Assembly: GCA_963720945.1 (NCBI GenBank)
Contig: CAVRHH010000012.1
Location: 72,068-136,067 of the forward strand
Direction: 5' to 3'
From: Bog-532 sp963720945
GTDB taxonomy: Bacteria > Actinomycetota > Actinomycetes > Streptosporangiales > Streptosporangiaceae
DNA: 64,000 nucleotides
The first letter of the stretch is position 1, and each line of letters starts with the position of its first letter. The notes below the pieces were generated by a model that was given only the letters and a program-made list of their open reading frames with translations, was not told the origin of the DNA and did no database searches. The position numbers were made by a program, and so were the translations under genes. This document shows, in pieces, positions 7,891 to 16,274 of this stretch.

Positions 7891-9771
7891 ATGACAGACA
7901 GCCGCAAGGACGCGGCCAGCTTCCGGGCCGCGCGCGATTTCCTGCTCCGCCACCGCGACGACTACGACGCCGCCAGGGCCGGATTCTCCTGGCCGGAGCT
8001 GGACGAGTTCAACTGGGCGGTCGACTGGTTCGACGTGCTCGCCACGGAGCATCCGGACCGGACCGCGCTGCGCATTGTCGCCCCGCCCGGGCCCCAGCCG
8101 GCTGGGACGGGCGGCCCGGTGCCGGACGGGGACCGGGGCACCCGGATCAGCTACGCGGAGATGGCCGGACGTTCCAATCAGGTGGCCAACTGGCTGCGCG
8201 AGGCCGGGGTCCGGCGCGGAGACCGGCTGCTGCTCATGCTCGGCAACATCGCGCCGCTCTGGGAGACCATCCTGGCCGCGATGAAGCTCGGCGCGGTGAT
8301 CATCCCGACGTCGACGCTGCTCGGGCCGCCGGATCTGGCCGACCGGATCAGCCGCGGGCAGGTCCGGCACGTGATCACCGAATCGGTGCACGTGCCGAAG
8401 TTCCGCGAGGTGCCCGGAGACTGGACGCGGATCGCGGTCGCGCCGACGATCGCGGGGGCGACCGCGCCGGCGCCCGCCACCCCGGCCGGGACACCGGCTG
8501 TGACACCGGTCGGGCCGGCGCCCGGCACCTGGCTGGCCTACGAGAACTCGCACGCCGCGAGCAGCCAGTTCACCCCGGACGGTGCCACCCGGGCCAGCGA
8601 CCCGTTGCTGCTCTACTTCACGTCCGGTACCACGGCCCAGCCCAAGCTGGTGCAGCACACCCACGCGTCCTACCCGGCCGGGCACCTGTCCACGATGTAC
8701 TGGATCGGGCTGCGGCCCGGCGACGTGCACCTGAACATCTCCTCCCCGGGCTGGGCCAAGCACGCCTGGAGCAACGTCTACGCGCCGTGGAACGCGGGCG
8801 CGACGGCGCTGATCTTCGGCTATGACCGGTTCTCGGCCGAGACCCTGCTCCGGGTGCTCGCCGAAGAGCAGGTCAGCACGTTCTGCGCGCCTCCCACGGT
8901 CTGGCGGATGCTGATCCAGGCCGACCTGGCCAGCGGTGACGTGAGCGCGCTGCGGGAGTGCCTGGCCGCCGGGGAACCGCTCAACCCGGAGGTCATCGAG
9001 CAGGTCCGGGCCGCGTGGGCGATCACCGTCCGGGACGGCTACGGGCAGACCGAAACGACCGCGCAGGCGGGCAACACCCCGGGCCAGAAGGTGCGGCTGG
9101 GGTCGATGGGTCGGCCGCTGCCCGGGTACGAGATCACCCTGATCGATCCCGCCACCGGCGAGCAGGCGGCCGAAGGGGAGATCTGCCTGGACCTGAGCCA
9201 CCGCCCGCTCGGCCTGATGACCGGCTATCTCGGCAACGCCGCGCAGGAGGCCGAGGCCATGCGGGGCGGTTTCTACCACACCGGTGACGTCGCGGCAGTG
9301 GACGCCGACGGTTACATCACCTACGTCGGGCGTACCGACGATGTGTTCAAGGCGTCGGATTACCGGATCTCGCCGTTCGAGCTGGAAAGCGTGCTCATCG
9401 AGCACGAGGCGGTCGCCGAGGCGGCCGTGGTGCCCGCGCCCGATCCGGTGCGGCTGTCGGTACCGAAGGCGTACGTCAGCCTCGCGCCCGGCCGCGAGCC
9501 GTCGGCCGAGGTGGCCAAGTCCATCCTGGCGTTCGGCCGGGCCCGGCTCGCGCCGTACAAGCGGGTACGCCGGATCGAGTTCGCCGACCTGCCCAAGACC
9601 ATCTCAGGCAAGATCCGCCGCGTCGAGCTGCGCGCCCAGGAGAACGAACGCGCGGGGAACGGCAGCCCGGCCAGCCACGACCCGGACGCGGCCGGCGGCC
9701 CGTTCCGCCCCGGCCCGTCCCGGCGCGGGACGGCCGAATTCTGGGAGGAAGACTTCCCCGACCTCTCCTGA
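7891..9771 (+). CDS. AMP-forming acyl-CoA synthetase (acetyl/medium-chain type)
   Basis: 626 residues. It activates a carboxylic acid with ATP to an acyl-adenylate and transfers it to CoA. Motifs in order are the P-loop-like LLYFTSGTTAQPKLVQHTH (A3), YGQTETT (A5), YHTGDVAAVDADGYITYVGR (A7/A8) and the C-terminal Lys motif LPKTISGKIRR (A10). SPGWAKHAWSNVYAPWNAGA resembles the ACSM/acetyl-CoA synthetase-like subgroup. ATG 7891 is favoured by CAGGA at 7878-7882; ATG 7882 is also possible. Two Pro/Ala/Gly/Thr-rich insertions (about residues 68-85 and 190-215) are unusual for the fold. The exact substrate is unknown. Confidence 0.9.
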   Translation: MTDSRKDAASFRAARDFLLRHRDDYDAARAGFSWPELDEFNWAVDWFDVLATEHPDRTALRIVAPPGPQPAGTGGPVPDGDRGTRISYAEMAGRSNQVANWLREAGVRRGDRLLLMLGNIAPLWETILAAMKLGAVIIPTSTLLGPPDLADRISRGQVRHVITESVHVPKFREVPGDWTRIAVAPTIAGATAPAPATPAGTPAVTPVGPAPGTWLAYENSHAASSQFTPDGATRASDPLLLYFTSGTTAQPKLVQHTHASYPAGHLSTMYWIGLRPGDVHLNISSPGWAKHAWSNVYAPWNAGATALIFGYDRFSAETLLRVLAEEQVSTFCAPPTVWRMLIQADLASGDVSALRECLAAGEPLNPEVIEQVRAAWAITVRDGYGQTETTAQAGNTPGQKVRLGSMGRPLPGYEITLIDPATGEQAAEGEICLDLSHRPLGLMTGYLGNAAQEAEAMRGGFYHTGDVAAVDADGYITYVGRTDDVFKASDYRISPFELESVLIEHEAVAEAAVVPAPDPVRLSVPKAYVSLAPGREPSAEVAKSILAFGRARLAPYKRVRRIEFADLPKTISGKIRRVELRAQENERAGNGSPASHDPDAAGGPFRPGPSRRGTAEFWEEDFPDLS

Positions 9772-9860
9772 GGTGAGGCCGGTGGCGCCACCGGGGCCCG
9801 GCTCCGGTGGCGCCCGCCGGGCCGGCCCCACTCCGGCGCCATCGGATTTGGGCAGAGTTT

Positions 9861-11399
9861 CCCGCAGATCCCGCTACGTGATGGAACCGAAAACGTGCCG
9901 GTGCCGATGGGCGGGGTCTGGTCCGGGTCGGGGGGCGTGCCGTTGCTCGCGGTGGCGGGGTCGTCGTCGCCGGCGCGGGCGAGTAGGGCGGTGATGATGC
10001 CGGGGATGGTGTCGGTAATGGTGGCGAAGAACGTTGCTTGCCTGAGCGGGGGGTTCCACAGGATCTGGATGTCGAAGGCGGCGAACAGTTCGGCCTGGAT
10101 CCGTTCGGGGAGCTCGTCCAGGCGGCCGGTCAGTTCGGGCAGTTCGTCCAGCAGGGCGAGGTCGTTGCCGTGCTGGCTGGTGTCCTTCTCCAGTGCGGCC
10201 AGTTGGGCGGTGATGGTTTCCCGCTCGGCATGCAGGGTGACGAATTGCTCGCGGATGCGGGCGCGGTAGGCATCGGCGGCTTTGGCGGGCATGTCGGCGG
10301 CGTTGTTCAGTTCAGCGATGAGGTTCCGTTCGGACACGTCGGCCTGCTTGAGCTGGAGGCGGAGCGCGTCGGCCTGGGCGCCGGCCCGGGCCTGGGCGTC
10401 GGCCGCCCCGGCCGGGAAGAGTTCGGCGAGGTGTTCGGCGCGGCCGGGGGCCAGCGCGTACCGGGCCAGGTCATCGCGGAGAGTGTCGAGCAGCAAGTCC
10501 TGGCGGGCGGCGAGGGTGCGGGGGTGATCGGGGCAGGTGGCGGCGTGACGCGGGTTGCCGGGATCGAACTGGCAGATGTAGTAGGCGTAATCGCCGTGGG
10601 TGCCGCGTTCACGGTGGGTGCGGGTGATGCCGCACATGCGCCGCTGGCATAGTTTGCACCGCACCCGGGAGCGCAGGATGTAGGTGCGGCGGGTGGCGGG
10701 ATGGCTGTTGGGGGCGTCCCCGTCCCGGGTGCTGCCGTGTTCGGCCCCGGCGGCCTGGGCGGCGTCCCACATGTCCCGGCCGATGATCTCGGGGTGGGCC
10801 GGGACCGGTGACCAGTGCCATTGATCGGCTGGGACGGGGCGGCCCCGGCGGCGGCGGCCGAAGACCTGATACCCGGTGTACTTGGGATTGCCGAGGATGG
10901 CGGACACCCCGCCGAGACTCCATCCGGCGGCCGGGTCGGCGGCCGGGTAGGTGGCTGGGTCGGCGTTCAGCCGCGCGGTGATGGCGTTGATGCCGAGCTT
11001 GTCATCGGTGCGCCAGGTGTAGATCTGCGCCACGACGGGGGCCCGGTCCGGGTCCAGCACCAGGCGGGTTTTAGTACGGCCCTGAGCGGCTTTGAACGGG
11101 TTCGGGTGCGGCACCCGGTCCGGGAGGTACCCGTAGGGGACGGGGCCAATATTCCACCCTTCGGCGGTGTGTTCCTTGAGCCCTTTCCATGTTTTTTCCT
11201 TGAGCTGCAGCCGGAACCATTCGGCGACACCTTGCTTGATCCGCCGGACGAGAATGGTGGTCGGGCTGATCCCGGTGAAATCGGGCGGCTCATCGGTGGC
11301 AAACAACAGGATCCCCTGATCGGATAATTGCCGTTCCAGCTTCAGGGAGTTGTAGGTGTCACGCGCGGACCGCTCGATGTCTATCTGTCTTCGTGTCCA
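9861..11399 (-). pseudogene. Large serine recombinase missing its catalytic N-terminus
   Basis: The frame is open, but only the back of the protein is homologous. It begins inside the resolvase domain at RDTYNSLKLERQLSDQG, lacking roughly the first 70 residues with the catalytic Ser. It continues through AEWFRLQLKEKTWKGLKEH and GPVPYGYLPDR (start of the recombinase domain) and KYTGYQVFGRRRRGRP, then a zinc ribbon (VRCKLCQRRMCG, later YICQF and TCPDH), a coiled-coil region and a C-terminal tail. No conventional start or stop bounds it; the frame runs on at both ends without family features. It is most simply the decayed integrase of an integrative element. It is divergent from the Tra-like fragment. 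Confidence 0.85.
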
Positions 11400-11516
11400 T
11401 CTCCGTCTCTGTGTCCCGACCTTCCTGCTGATCCCGGCGCGTCCGCGCTGGTCACGGCCGGGGCGGGCCGTGCCGTGCCCGGACGGGCGGGCGGGTGCGT
11501 GTGCGGCCGGTGTGCG

Positions 11517-11569
11517 GGATTTACCCGGCCGCTGGGTGTGGCTTTCGCCCCGTTTTGGGCGGTAAATCC
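11517..11569. promoter_or_regulatory. Inverted repeat ahead of the Tra-like gene
   Basis: GGATTTACC (11517-11525) and GGTAAATCC (11561-11569) form perfect 9-bp arms 35 bases apart. A smaller GCCC/GGGC hairpin (around 11547-11560) lies inside the interval. The repeat is 30 bases ahead of the GTG start of the translocase-like gene, so it may be an operator for a transfer-control repressor (inference from position only). Confidence 0.4.
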
Positions 11570-11598
11570 GGCCGGGCGGGGCCGCTAGGGTCGGGGCC

Positions 11599-12922
11599 GT
11601 GCATGCGGGGTTCGGCCGGGTGGTGACCGAGACGGCCAGTGCGGTCGCGGTGCTGGCCGCGTTCGCCGCTGGTGCGCGGACGCTGGCGGGCCGGGCGTTC
11701 GGCCGGGCCGCCCGCGTCCCCGGCCTGCGGGTGCGCGCCGGGTACCGGGGTGCCTGGCTGGGCTGGCCGCTGCGCCTGGCCGGCCGCCTCCTGATCGTTG
11801 TGGGCCGGTTCGCGGCCGGCGCGCCGCTGGGTGCGCGGCGCACCGACGCCACCTTCCTTGACCCCGGAACCAGCGTGATCGGCGGGGTGCCGGGCTGGTT
11901 CGCCCGGGGCCAGCCGGGCCGGTGGGCGTTCCTGCCGGGCTGGCAGCGCGCCGCCGTCCGGTGGGCCGCCGTGGCGGCCGCGGCCGGGCTGTATGCGCGG
12001 CCGCTGTGGGCCGGGGCCGTGATGGGCTGGCTGGCGCTGATGGCCGCTGCGGTGCTGTTCCCGCGTTTCCAGCGGTGGCGGTACATCCGGGCCGTGGTCC
12101 GCCCGGTGTACCTGCAACTGTGCCAGTACCTCGGCACCGACCCCGGCGACCAGCCCGGCCGGTGGCTGACCATCCCCAAAGGGTTCCGGGCCGACCCGGA
12201 CGCGGTGGTCACGCTGGCCTACCCGCCCACCTGGAATCCCGACGCCGGCCGTGCAACGGGCCATCGACCAGCTCATCCGCCGGCACCTGGGCGCGGACCT
12301 CGTCCCGGCCTTCGGCGCGTTCGCCGCGACCTGGCGGCATCCGGCCGCGCCGCCGACGGTGGCCCCGTTCGAGGGCTATGACCTGCCCGCGCACCGGGTG
12401 CACCTGGCCACCCTGGCCGGGGGGACCAAGTTCATCGCGGACCTGCAAGATGAGGAGCCGCACTTGCTGATCGCGGCCGGGACCGGCGGCGGGAAGACCA
12501 GCGCAGCTTCGGTGCCGGCCGCGCATACCCGGGCGCATGGGTGGCTGGTGGACATCATCGACCCCAAACGCCGCTCCTACATCGACCGGAAAACCGGGGA
12601 TGACGTGCTGACCGACGTGTCCGGCATCCGCGTGCACACCAGCATTGAGGCGATGATGTGGGCGCTGGAAGAGTTCTTCTTGTCCATGCTCGGCGTCAAT
12701 ATCGCCGTCGGTTCCCGGACCGGCTGGCCCGGCGCGTTTCCGCAACGGCTGCTGATCGTCGATGAGTTCGGCACGTTCGCGGCGATGGCCGCCCGGATGT
12801 GGCGCCGGTCCAGGGGCACCGGCCCGTCCCCGGCCCTGGATCAGCGGCGGCAGATCGAATGGCAGGGCCGCCAGGCTGGGCACCGGCTGGTCGTGGCGGT
12901 GCATCAGCCGAACCTGCGGCCA
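11599..12922 (+). pseudogene. FtsK/SpoIIIE-type conjugal translocase, frameshifted and 3'-truncated
   Basis: Double-stranded-DNA translocase of actinobacterial integrative plasmids (TraSA/TraB-like). From GTG 11599 the first frame encodes two hydrophobic segments and TIPKGFRADPDAVVTLAYPP, then is lost near 12249. The next frame (shifted by +1) continues with VQRAIDQLIRRHLGADL, so removing one C at 12248-12250 would restore a single protein. The shifted part has Walker A AAGTGGGKTSAA and Walker B RLLIVDEFGTF. Homology stops at VVAVHQPNLR (about 12919), where the frame runs directly into a recombinase tail. It could be a real pseudogene or partly a sequencing error, but the 3' truncation is real. 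Confidence 0.8.
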
Positions 12923-13213
12923 GGCCGGCAAGTATGGAACCGGCAGCGCACCGACACCGAGCTGGCCGACCCGGGCAACGTCACCCTCGGGCACAAGAGC
13001 GTGCAGCGGTGGAACCTGCCCGACGGCTGGGTCATCTCCAGCCGTCCCGCACACCCGGCGCTGGTCAGCGAGGACGACTTCGTGGCCGCGCAAGACATCA
13101 ACGCCGCCCGAGGCCCGGTCCCGCAGGACGCACCGGTCTTGCGCCGCTACCTGCTGGCCGGGCTGCTCGCCTGCGGGGTGTGCGGGCGGCGGATGGAATC
13201 AGCCTGGTCCAAC
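12923..13213 (+). pseudogene. Serine recombinase zinc-ribbon fragment fused to the Tra frame
   Basis: About 97 residues, in frame with the translocase: GRQVWNRQRTDTELADPGN, then LPDGWVISSRPAHPALVSED and YLLAGLLACGVCGRRMESAW. This is the recombinase-domain tail plus the first zinc-ribbon CxxC of a large serine recombinase. It is a different sequence from the leftward fragment at 9861-11399. It lacks both the catalytic domain and the rest of the ribbon, and stops at 13213 where IS701 sequence begins. It is interpreted as a deletion junction on the left and an insertion or deletion junction on the right. Confidence 0.8.
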
Positions 13214-14451
13214 TGGCCTGGTGGTTCCGGGTGGGCGACGGCCCGGGCGAGCAGCCTGCGGATTTCGCGGACGGTGAGCGGGATGAGGCCGAGGCTGGCC
13301 GGCGGTGCGGCGTCCGGGCCGGTGGGCGGCAGGGCCTGGGTGCCGGTGCGGTCCCGGAGCATCGCGGCGATGACGGCGCAGACCGCGAAAGCGGCCATGA
13401 CCAGCACGATGTGCCGGAGGATCGCGGTATAAAGACGGGCCTGGCACTGGTCCAGGCCGAAGCAGCCCTGTGCCAGTTCGAAGCTCTCCTCCACCGGCCA
13501 GCGAAGTCCCGCTGCCCTGATCAGACGGGCCTTGGACGCGAGCTGGCCTGCGGGAATGTAGCAGTAGTGAAACGCGAGCTCGCCGGTCTTCAGGTGGCGG
13601 CGGACCAGCAGCAAGTGCCGCGGGGAGGCGGTCGCAAGCCAGGCCCAGGCATACCACCGCTCGCCTTTCGAGCCCTGGCCGGCGGAGCGGACCTCCCAGT
13701 CCCTCTTCCGTCCCAGCAGTTTCTTCACCGCCTCCGCGCAGGTCAGCGTGGTCCCGGCGGCGAGCGCGACGGTGAAGTTCGAGGCGGCACGCAGGACGTA
13801 GGCCTGCCCGCGGTCTTCCAGGACTCCCGCAGCGCGGTGCAGGCACCATAGACCTCGTCCCCGCACACGAAGTCGAAGCGCAGGCCGTCGCCGTAGGCGC
13901 CGGTGAGGATACCGATGGCCAGCTCGCCCTTAGTGCAGAACCGCAGGTCCAGGGGCAGCCCCGTGACCAGGGACTTCACCGGGTCCTTGATGTCTTCGGC
14001 CGGGATCCACTGCCGTGCCCCGGCCTGCCCCGGCCAGCACGTGGCCGGTCTTCTCCCGCACGTAGGACAGGTGCACCGTGTTGATCCCGTTCGCGACGCG
14101 CCCGGCGCAGCCCATGTACTGCCTTTTCACGCCGGCAGTGGAGGAACCCTGCTTCTCTTGGCCCGTCTCGTCCAGCGCTCCGACCGTCATCCGCCGACGC
14201 CGGGACCGGCGCGCCGCGGCGTCGAGCCCGGCCGACGCATAGCGCCTGACCTGGCTCATCGCCGCCGCCTCATCCCACGACGCCCGGTTCAGCAGCCGCT
14301 GCATCCTGGCCGGCGACCGGTCCCCGGCCTGCTCAGCGACCGTCCACCCGTTCCGTGACGACAGGCCGCTCACCAGTGCGCTGATGTACTTCCCGGCCTG
14401 CAGCCACGTCTGCGTCCGAGCGAAACACGGCCCGATCAGCCCATCAGGGCA
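13214..14451 (-). pseudogene. IS701-family transposase with two frameshifts
   Basis: DDE transposase remnant. Reading leftward, frame one carries RNGWTVAEQAGDRSPARMQR and VGALDETGQEKQGSSTAGVK (first catalytic Asp), then is broken by a 10-bp tandem duplication at 14016-14035. Frame two carries KSLVTGLPLDLRFCTKGELA and DFVCGDEVYG (second Asp region), then loses one base near 13822. Frame three carries LEDRGQAYVLRAASNFTVAL, GLRWPVEESFELAQGCFGLD (catalytic Glu) and LGLIPLTVREIRRLL. The usual basic C-terminal tail is replaced where recombinase sequence begins (about 13214). No terminal inverted repeats were identified. Confidence 0.85.
14016..14035. repeat. 10-bp tandem duplication inside IS701 transposase
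   Basis: TGCCCCGGCC occurs twice back to back (14016-14025, 14026-14035). Removing one copy restores the frame through HVLAGARQWIPAEDI, which is the expected family sequence. The duplication is therefore a specific inactivating event and not general decay. Confidence 0.85.
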
Positions 14452-14587
14452 GACCTCTCCCGCACCGCCCGCCGTGCCCCTATCCTTGCATCAGCAGCCG
14501 CCTTGTCTTCATTTGTCAGCACAAACACATGATCCCGAGGCGGCTGCCCTCATATCACGGGAATCCCGCAACCCGCGTCACAGCAGC

Positions 14588-14959
14588 TCAGGAACCCACT
14601 GGAGACTGCCGTACTAGGACCGCATCGTCGATGTGCCGGCCTGCCCGCCGCAGGGCGGGGGCGGCCAGGCCGTGGTATTCGGTGATCCAGGTGACGACCG
14701 CGTTGGTGGCCAGGGTCAGGCACCACATCTGCTCGGTTTGCTGCTCATGGTGGTGCCGGTGCAGCGCGCCCTCGCCGGCGTGGGCGAGGCTGCGGCGCAG
14801 CGAGTGCAGGTTCTCGCCCTTGGTGAGCTGGCGGGCGATCCGCCGCCCGTAGGTCTCGTCAGCGAGGTAGCGGGCGGCGTAGACGGTCCGCCGCAGCGCG
14901 CCGTATTCCTTGATCGCGGCGAGGCCAGCGCCCTCCACGCCCTGGGCCACGTCCGCTCC
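14588..14959 (-). pseudogene. Tn3-family transposase C-terminal fragment
   Basis: About 120 residues matching the conserved end of Tn3 TnpA: AAIKEYGALRRTVYAARYLA, then RRIARQLTKGENLHSLRRSL (the family's nearly invariant NKGE-x-HxLRR segment, here TKGE) and MWCLTLATNAVVTWITEYHG. Both ends are cut. The upstream 850 or so residues are absent, and the last 40 or so are replaced by an unrelated short tail before the stop at 14588. No 38-bp inverted repeat or resolvase was seen nearby. It shows that a Tn3 transposon once sat at this edge of the defense cassette. Confidence 0.85.
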
Positions 14960-14982
14960 CTGACCGGGGACTATCGGGCCCC

Positions 14983-15108
14983 TGGCGCTACCTCGAGAAC
15001 TTGGTGATGTGCAAGGTGAAGCGAGGCTCTCAACAGCACAGGCGCCCTCTTGGCCGAGGCCGCAAGAGGCACTGGGCTCTGTACCGGCAAGCCTTCCAGC
15101 TTGGATGA
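14983..15108 (+). other. Orphan C-terminal-like coding fragment
   Basis: A frame reading WRYLENLVMCKVKRGSQQHR and ending RHWALYRQAFQLG-stop at 15106-15108. It has protein-like composition (aromatic, basic) and a natural end but no start codon, ribosome site or upstream homologous part. It looks like the last 40 or so residues of a gene cut off by the Tn3 fragment. I do not recognise the family. Confidence 0.3.
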
Positions 15109-15377
15109 GGCTCGGGTGGCGAGGCCCTCCGGGAGCCAGCTCGTCTCGCGAGGGTACACCCGTGATCACGAAACCTCGACCTCAGCCCTGGTGCGATCCA
15201 CTGCCGGTCAGCGTCTGGTCAGCGTCGTTAGTTCTCATCAGGCCATTGTGCCCTGTGACTCGGGACCATCGCCTCTTACGTACAATTCTTGGTCGGCCCC
15301 ACATTGCACAAACAAAAGGTAAATCGCGTCTAAAGGAGGCTAGAACAAGAGCAAGGAGCTAGGGGCTAGGAGTACTG
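15109..15377 (+). promoter_or_regulatory. Leader region of the SIR2/STAND cassette
   Basis: AT-richer DNA leading into the cassette. TACAAT (15281-15286) is a good -10 hexamer and TTGCAC (near 15304) a possible -35 for a closer start; neither has an ideal partner. Purine-rich sequence with repeated AGGAG/TAGGAG (15352-15372) sits ahead of ATG 15378 and serves as the ribosome site. No operator-like dyad is evident, fitting low constitutive expression, but this is inference. Confidence 0.35.
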
Positions 15378-16274
15378 ATGACTGATACGGCAGCGCCTGA
15401 TACGGCAGTGGAGAGTTCGGCATTCGAGCAGGTCACGGCAGCGGTCGGCCGAGGCCAGTGTATCCTGTTTCTTGGAGCCGGGTCGCACGCCGGCGGACCC
15501 AACTACTCGAGCATCCAGAGGCCCCCAATGGGGGCTGAGCTGAGCCGAATACTAGCAGGGCGATCACGTTTCACAGCCAAGTTTCCGGGCGAGCGCGAGG
15601 ACCACCTACCACGAGTTGCGCTGCACTATCAAGTCCAGGAGGGCCGCAAGGCTCTGATTGATCACGTCACGAGCGAAGTGGTCGGGGAAAGGGCACCCTC
15701 GCCAATGTTGCACGCGCTTGCGGACCTGGATTTTCCGCTCGTGATGACAACCAACTACGACTCTCTTTTCGAGATGGCACTCCAAGCAAAAGGTAAGCAG
15801 CCCATCTTGAGTATCTATGACCCGGGCGGGAAGGCCGAAACACTTGATTCGCCCTTAACGACGCCGGATCCTCGTCGGCCCTTTATTTCAAAAATACACG
15901 GAGATATTCGGCAGCCCGAGTCTCTCGTCATTACGGACGAAGATTACATCCAGTTTGTGCTACGCATGTCCCAGAAGGGGCCGTATGATCCTGTGCCGAT
16001 AACATTCAGGTACTACTTCCTGAAGTGGCCGACGCTTTTTGTTGGCTACAGCCTTACCGATTATAATCTGCGGCTGCTCTTCAAGACGCTTCTCTGGGGA
16101 ATCGACCAGTCCAGGATTCCAGGCATGTACTCGGTCGACCGCTGCCCTGACCCCCTAGTCGTTGATGTGTTGTTCGCACGAAACCGGCTGGTCTACTTCA
16201 TCGTCCAGGATGTGTGGGCATTCGTTCCGAGGCTCTATCAGAGGGTGAAGGGAGCGAGCTATGACGCTGCCTGA
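15378..16274 (+). CDS. SIR2-like NADase/deacylase-fold protein (defense effector candidate)
   Basis: 298 residues, almost entirely one SIR2-type Rossmann domain. Landmarks are the nucleotide loop ILFLGAGSH (29-37), MTTNYDSLFE with Asn126 and Asp128, KIHGD with the predicted catalytic His174, and WPTLFVGYSLTDYNLRLLF near the C-terminus. This is the defense-type SIR2 group, whose members (in Thoeris, DSR and Avs systems) hydrolyse NAD+ to starve infected cells, and not a zinc-containing sirtuin, as no Cys4 module is present. It overlaps the STAND gene by 14 bases, so the two products are made together and probably interact. Third positions hold noticeably more A/T than neighbours, suggesting transfer. 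The NADase activity is inferred. Confidence 0.85.
   Translation: MTDTAAPDTAVESSAFEQVTAAVGRGQCILFLGAGSHAGGPNYSSIQRPPMGAELSRILAGRSRFTAKFPGEREDHLPRVALHYQVQEGRKALIDHVTSEVVGERAPSPMLHALADLDFPLVMTTNYDSLFEMALQAKGKQPILSIYDPGGKAETLDSPLTTPDPRRPFISKIHGDIRQPESLVITDEDYIQFVLRMSQKGPYDPVPITFRYYFLKWPTLFVGYSLTDYNLRLLFKTLLWGIDQSRIPGMYSVDRCPDPLVVDVLFARNRLVYFIVQDVWAFVPRLYQRVKGASYDAA

Noticed and set aside
9360..12212. A single 950-residue leftward protein
   Set aside because: Only the segment from about 11399 to 9861 matches a serine recombinase; both ends are antisense shadows of the acyl-CoA synthetase and the Tra gene.
13930..14373. Intact transposase from the N-terminal frame alone
   Set aside because: It contains only the first catalytic Asp; the rest of the DDE core is in other frames.
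14384..14617. Rightward 77-codon frame between IS701 and Tn3 fragments
   Set aside because: Composition is Pro/Ser/His-rich with no family and it overlaps the IS701 N-terminal coding region on the other strand.
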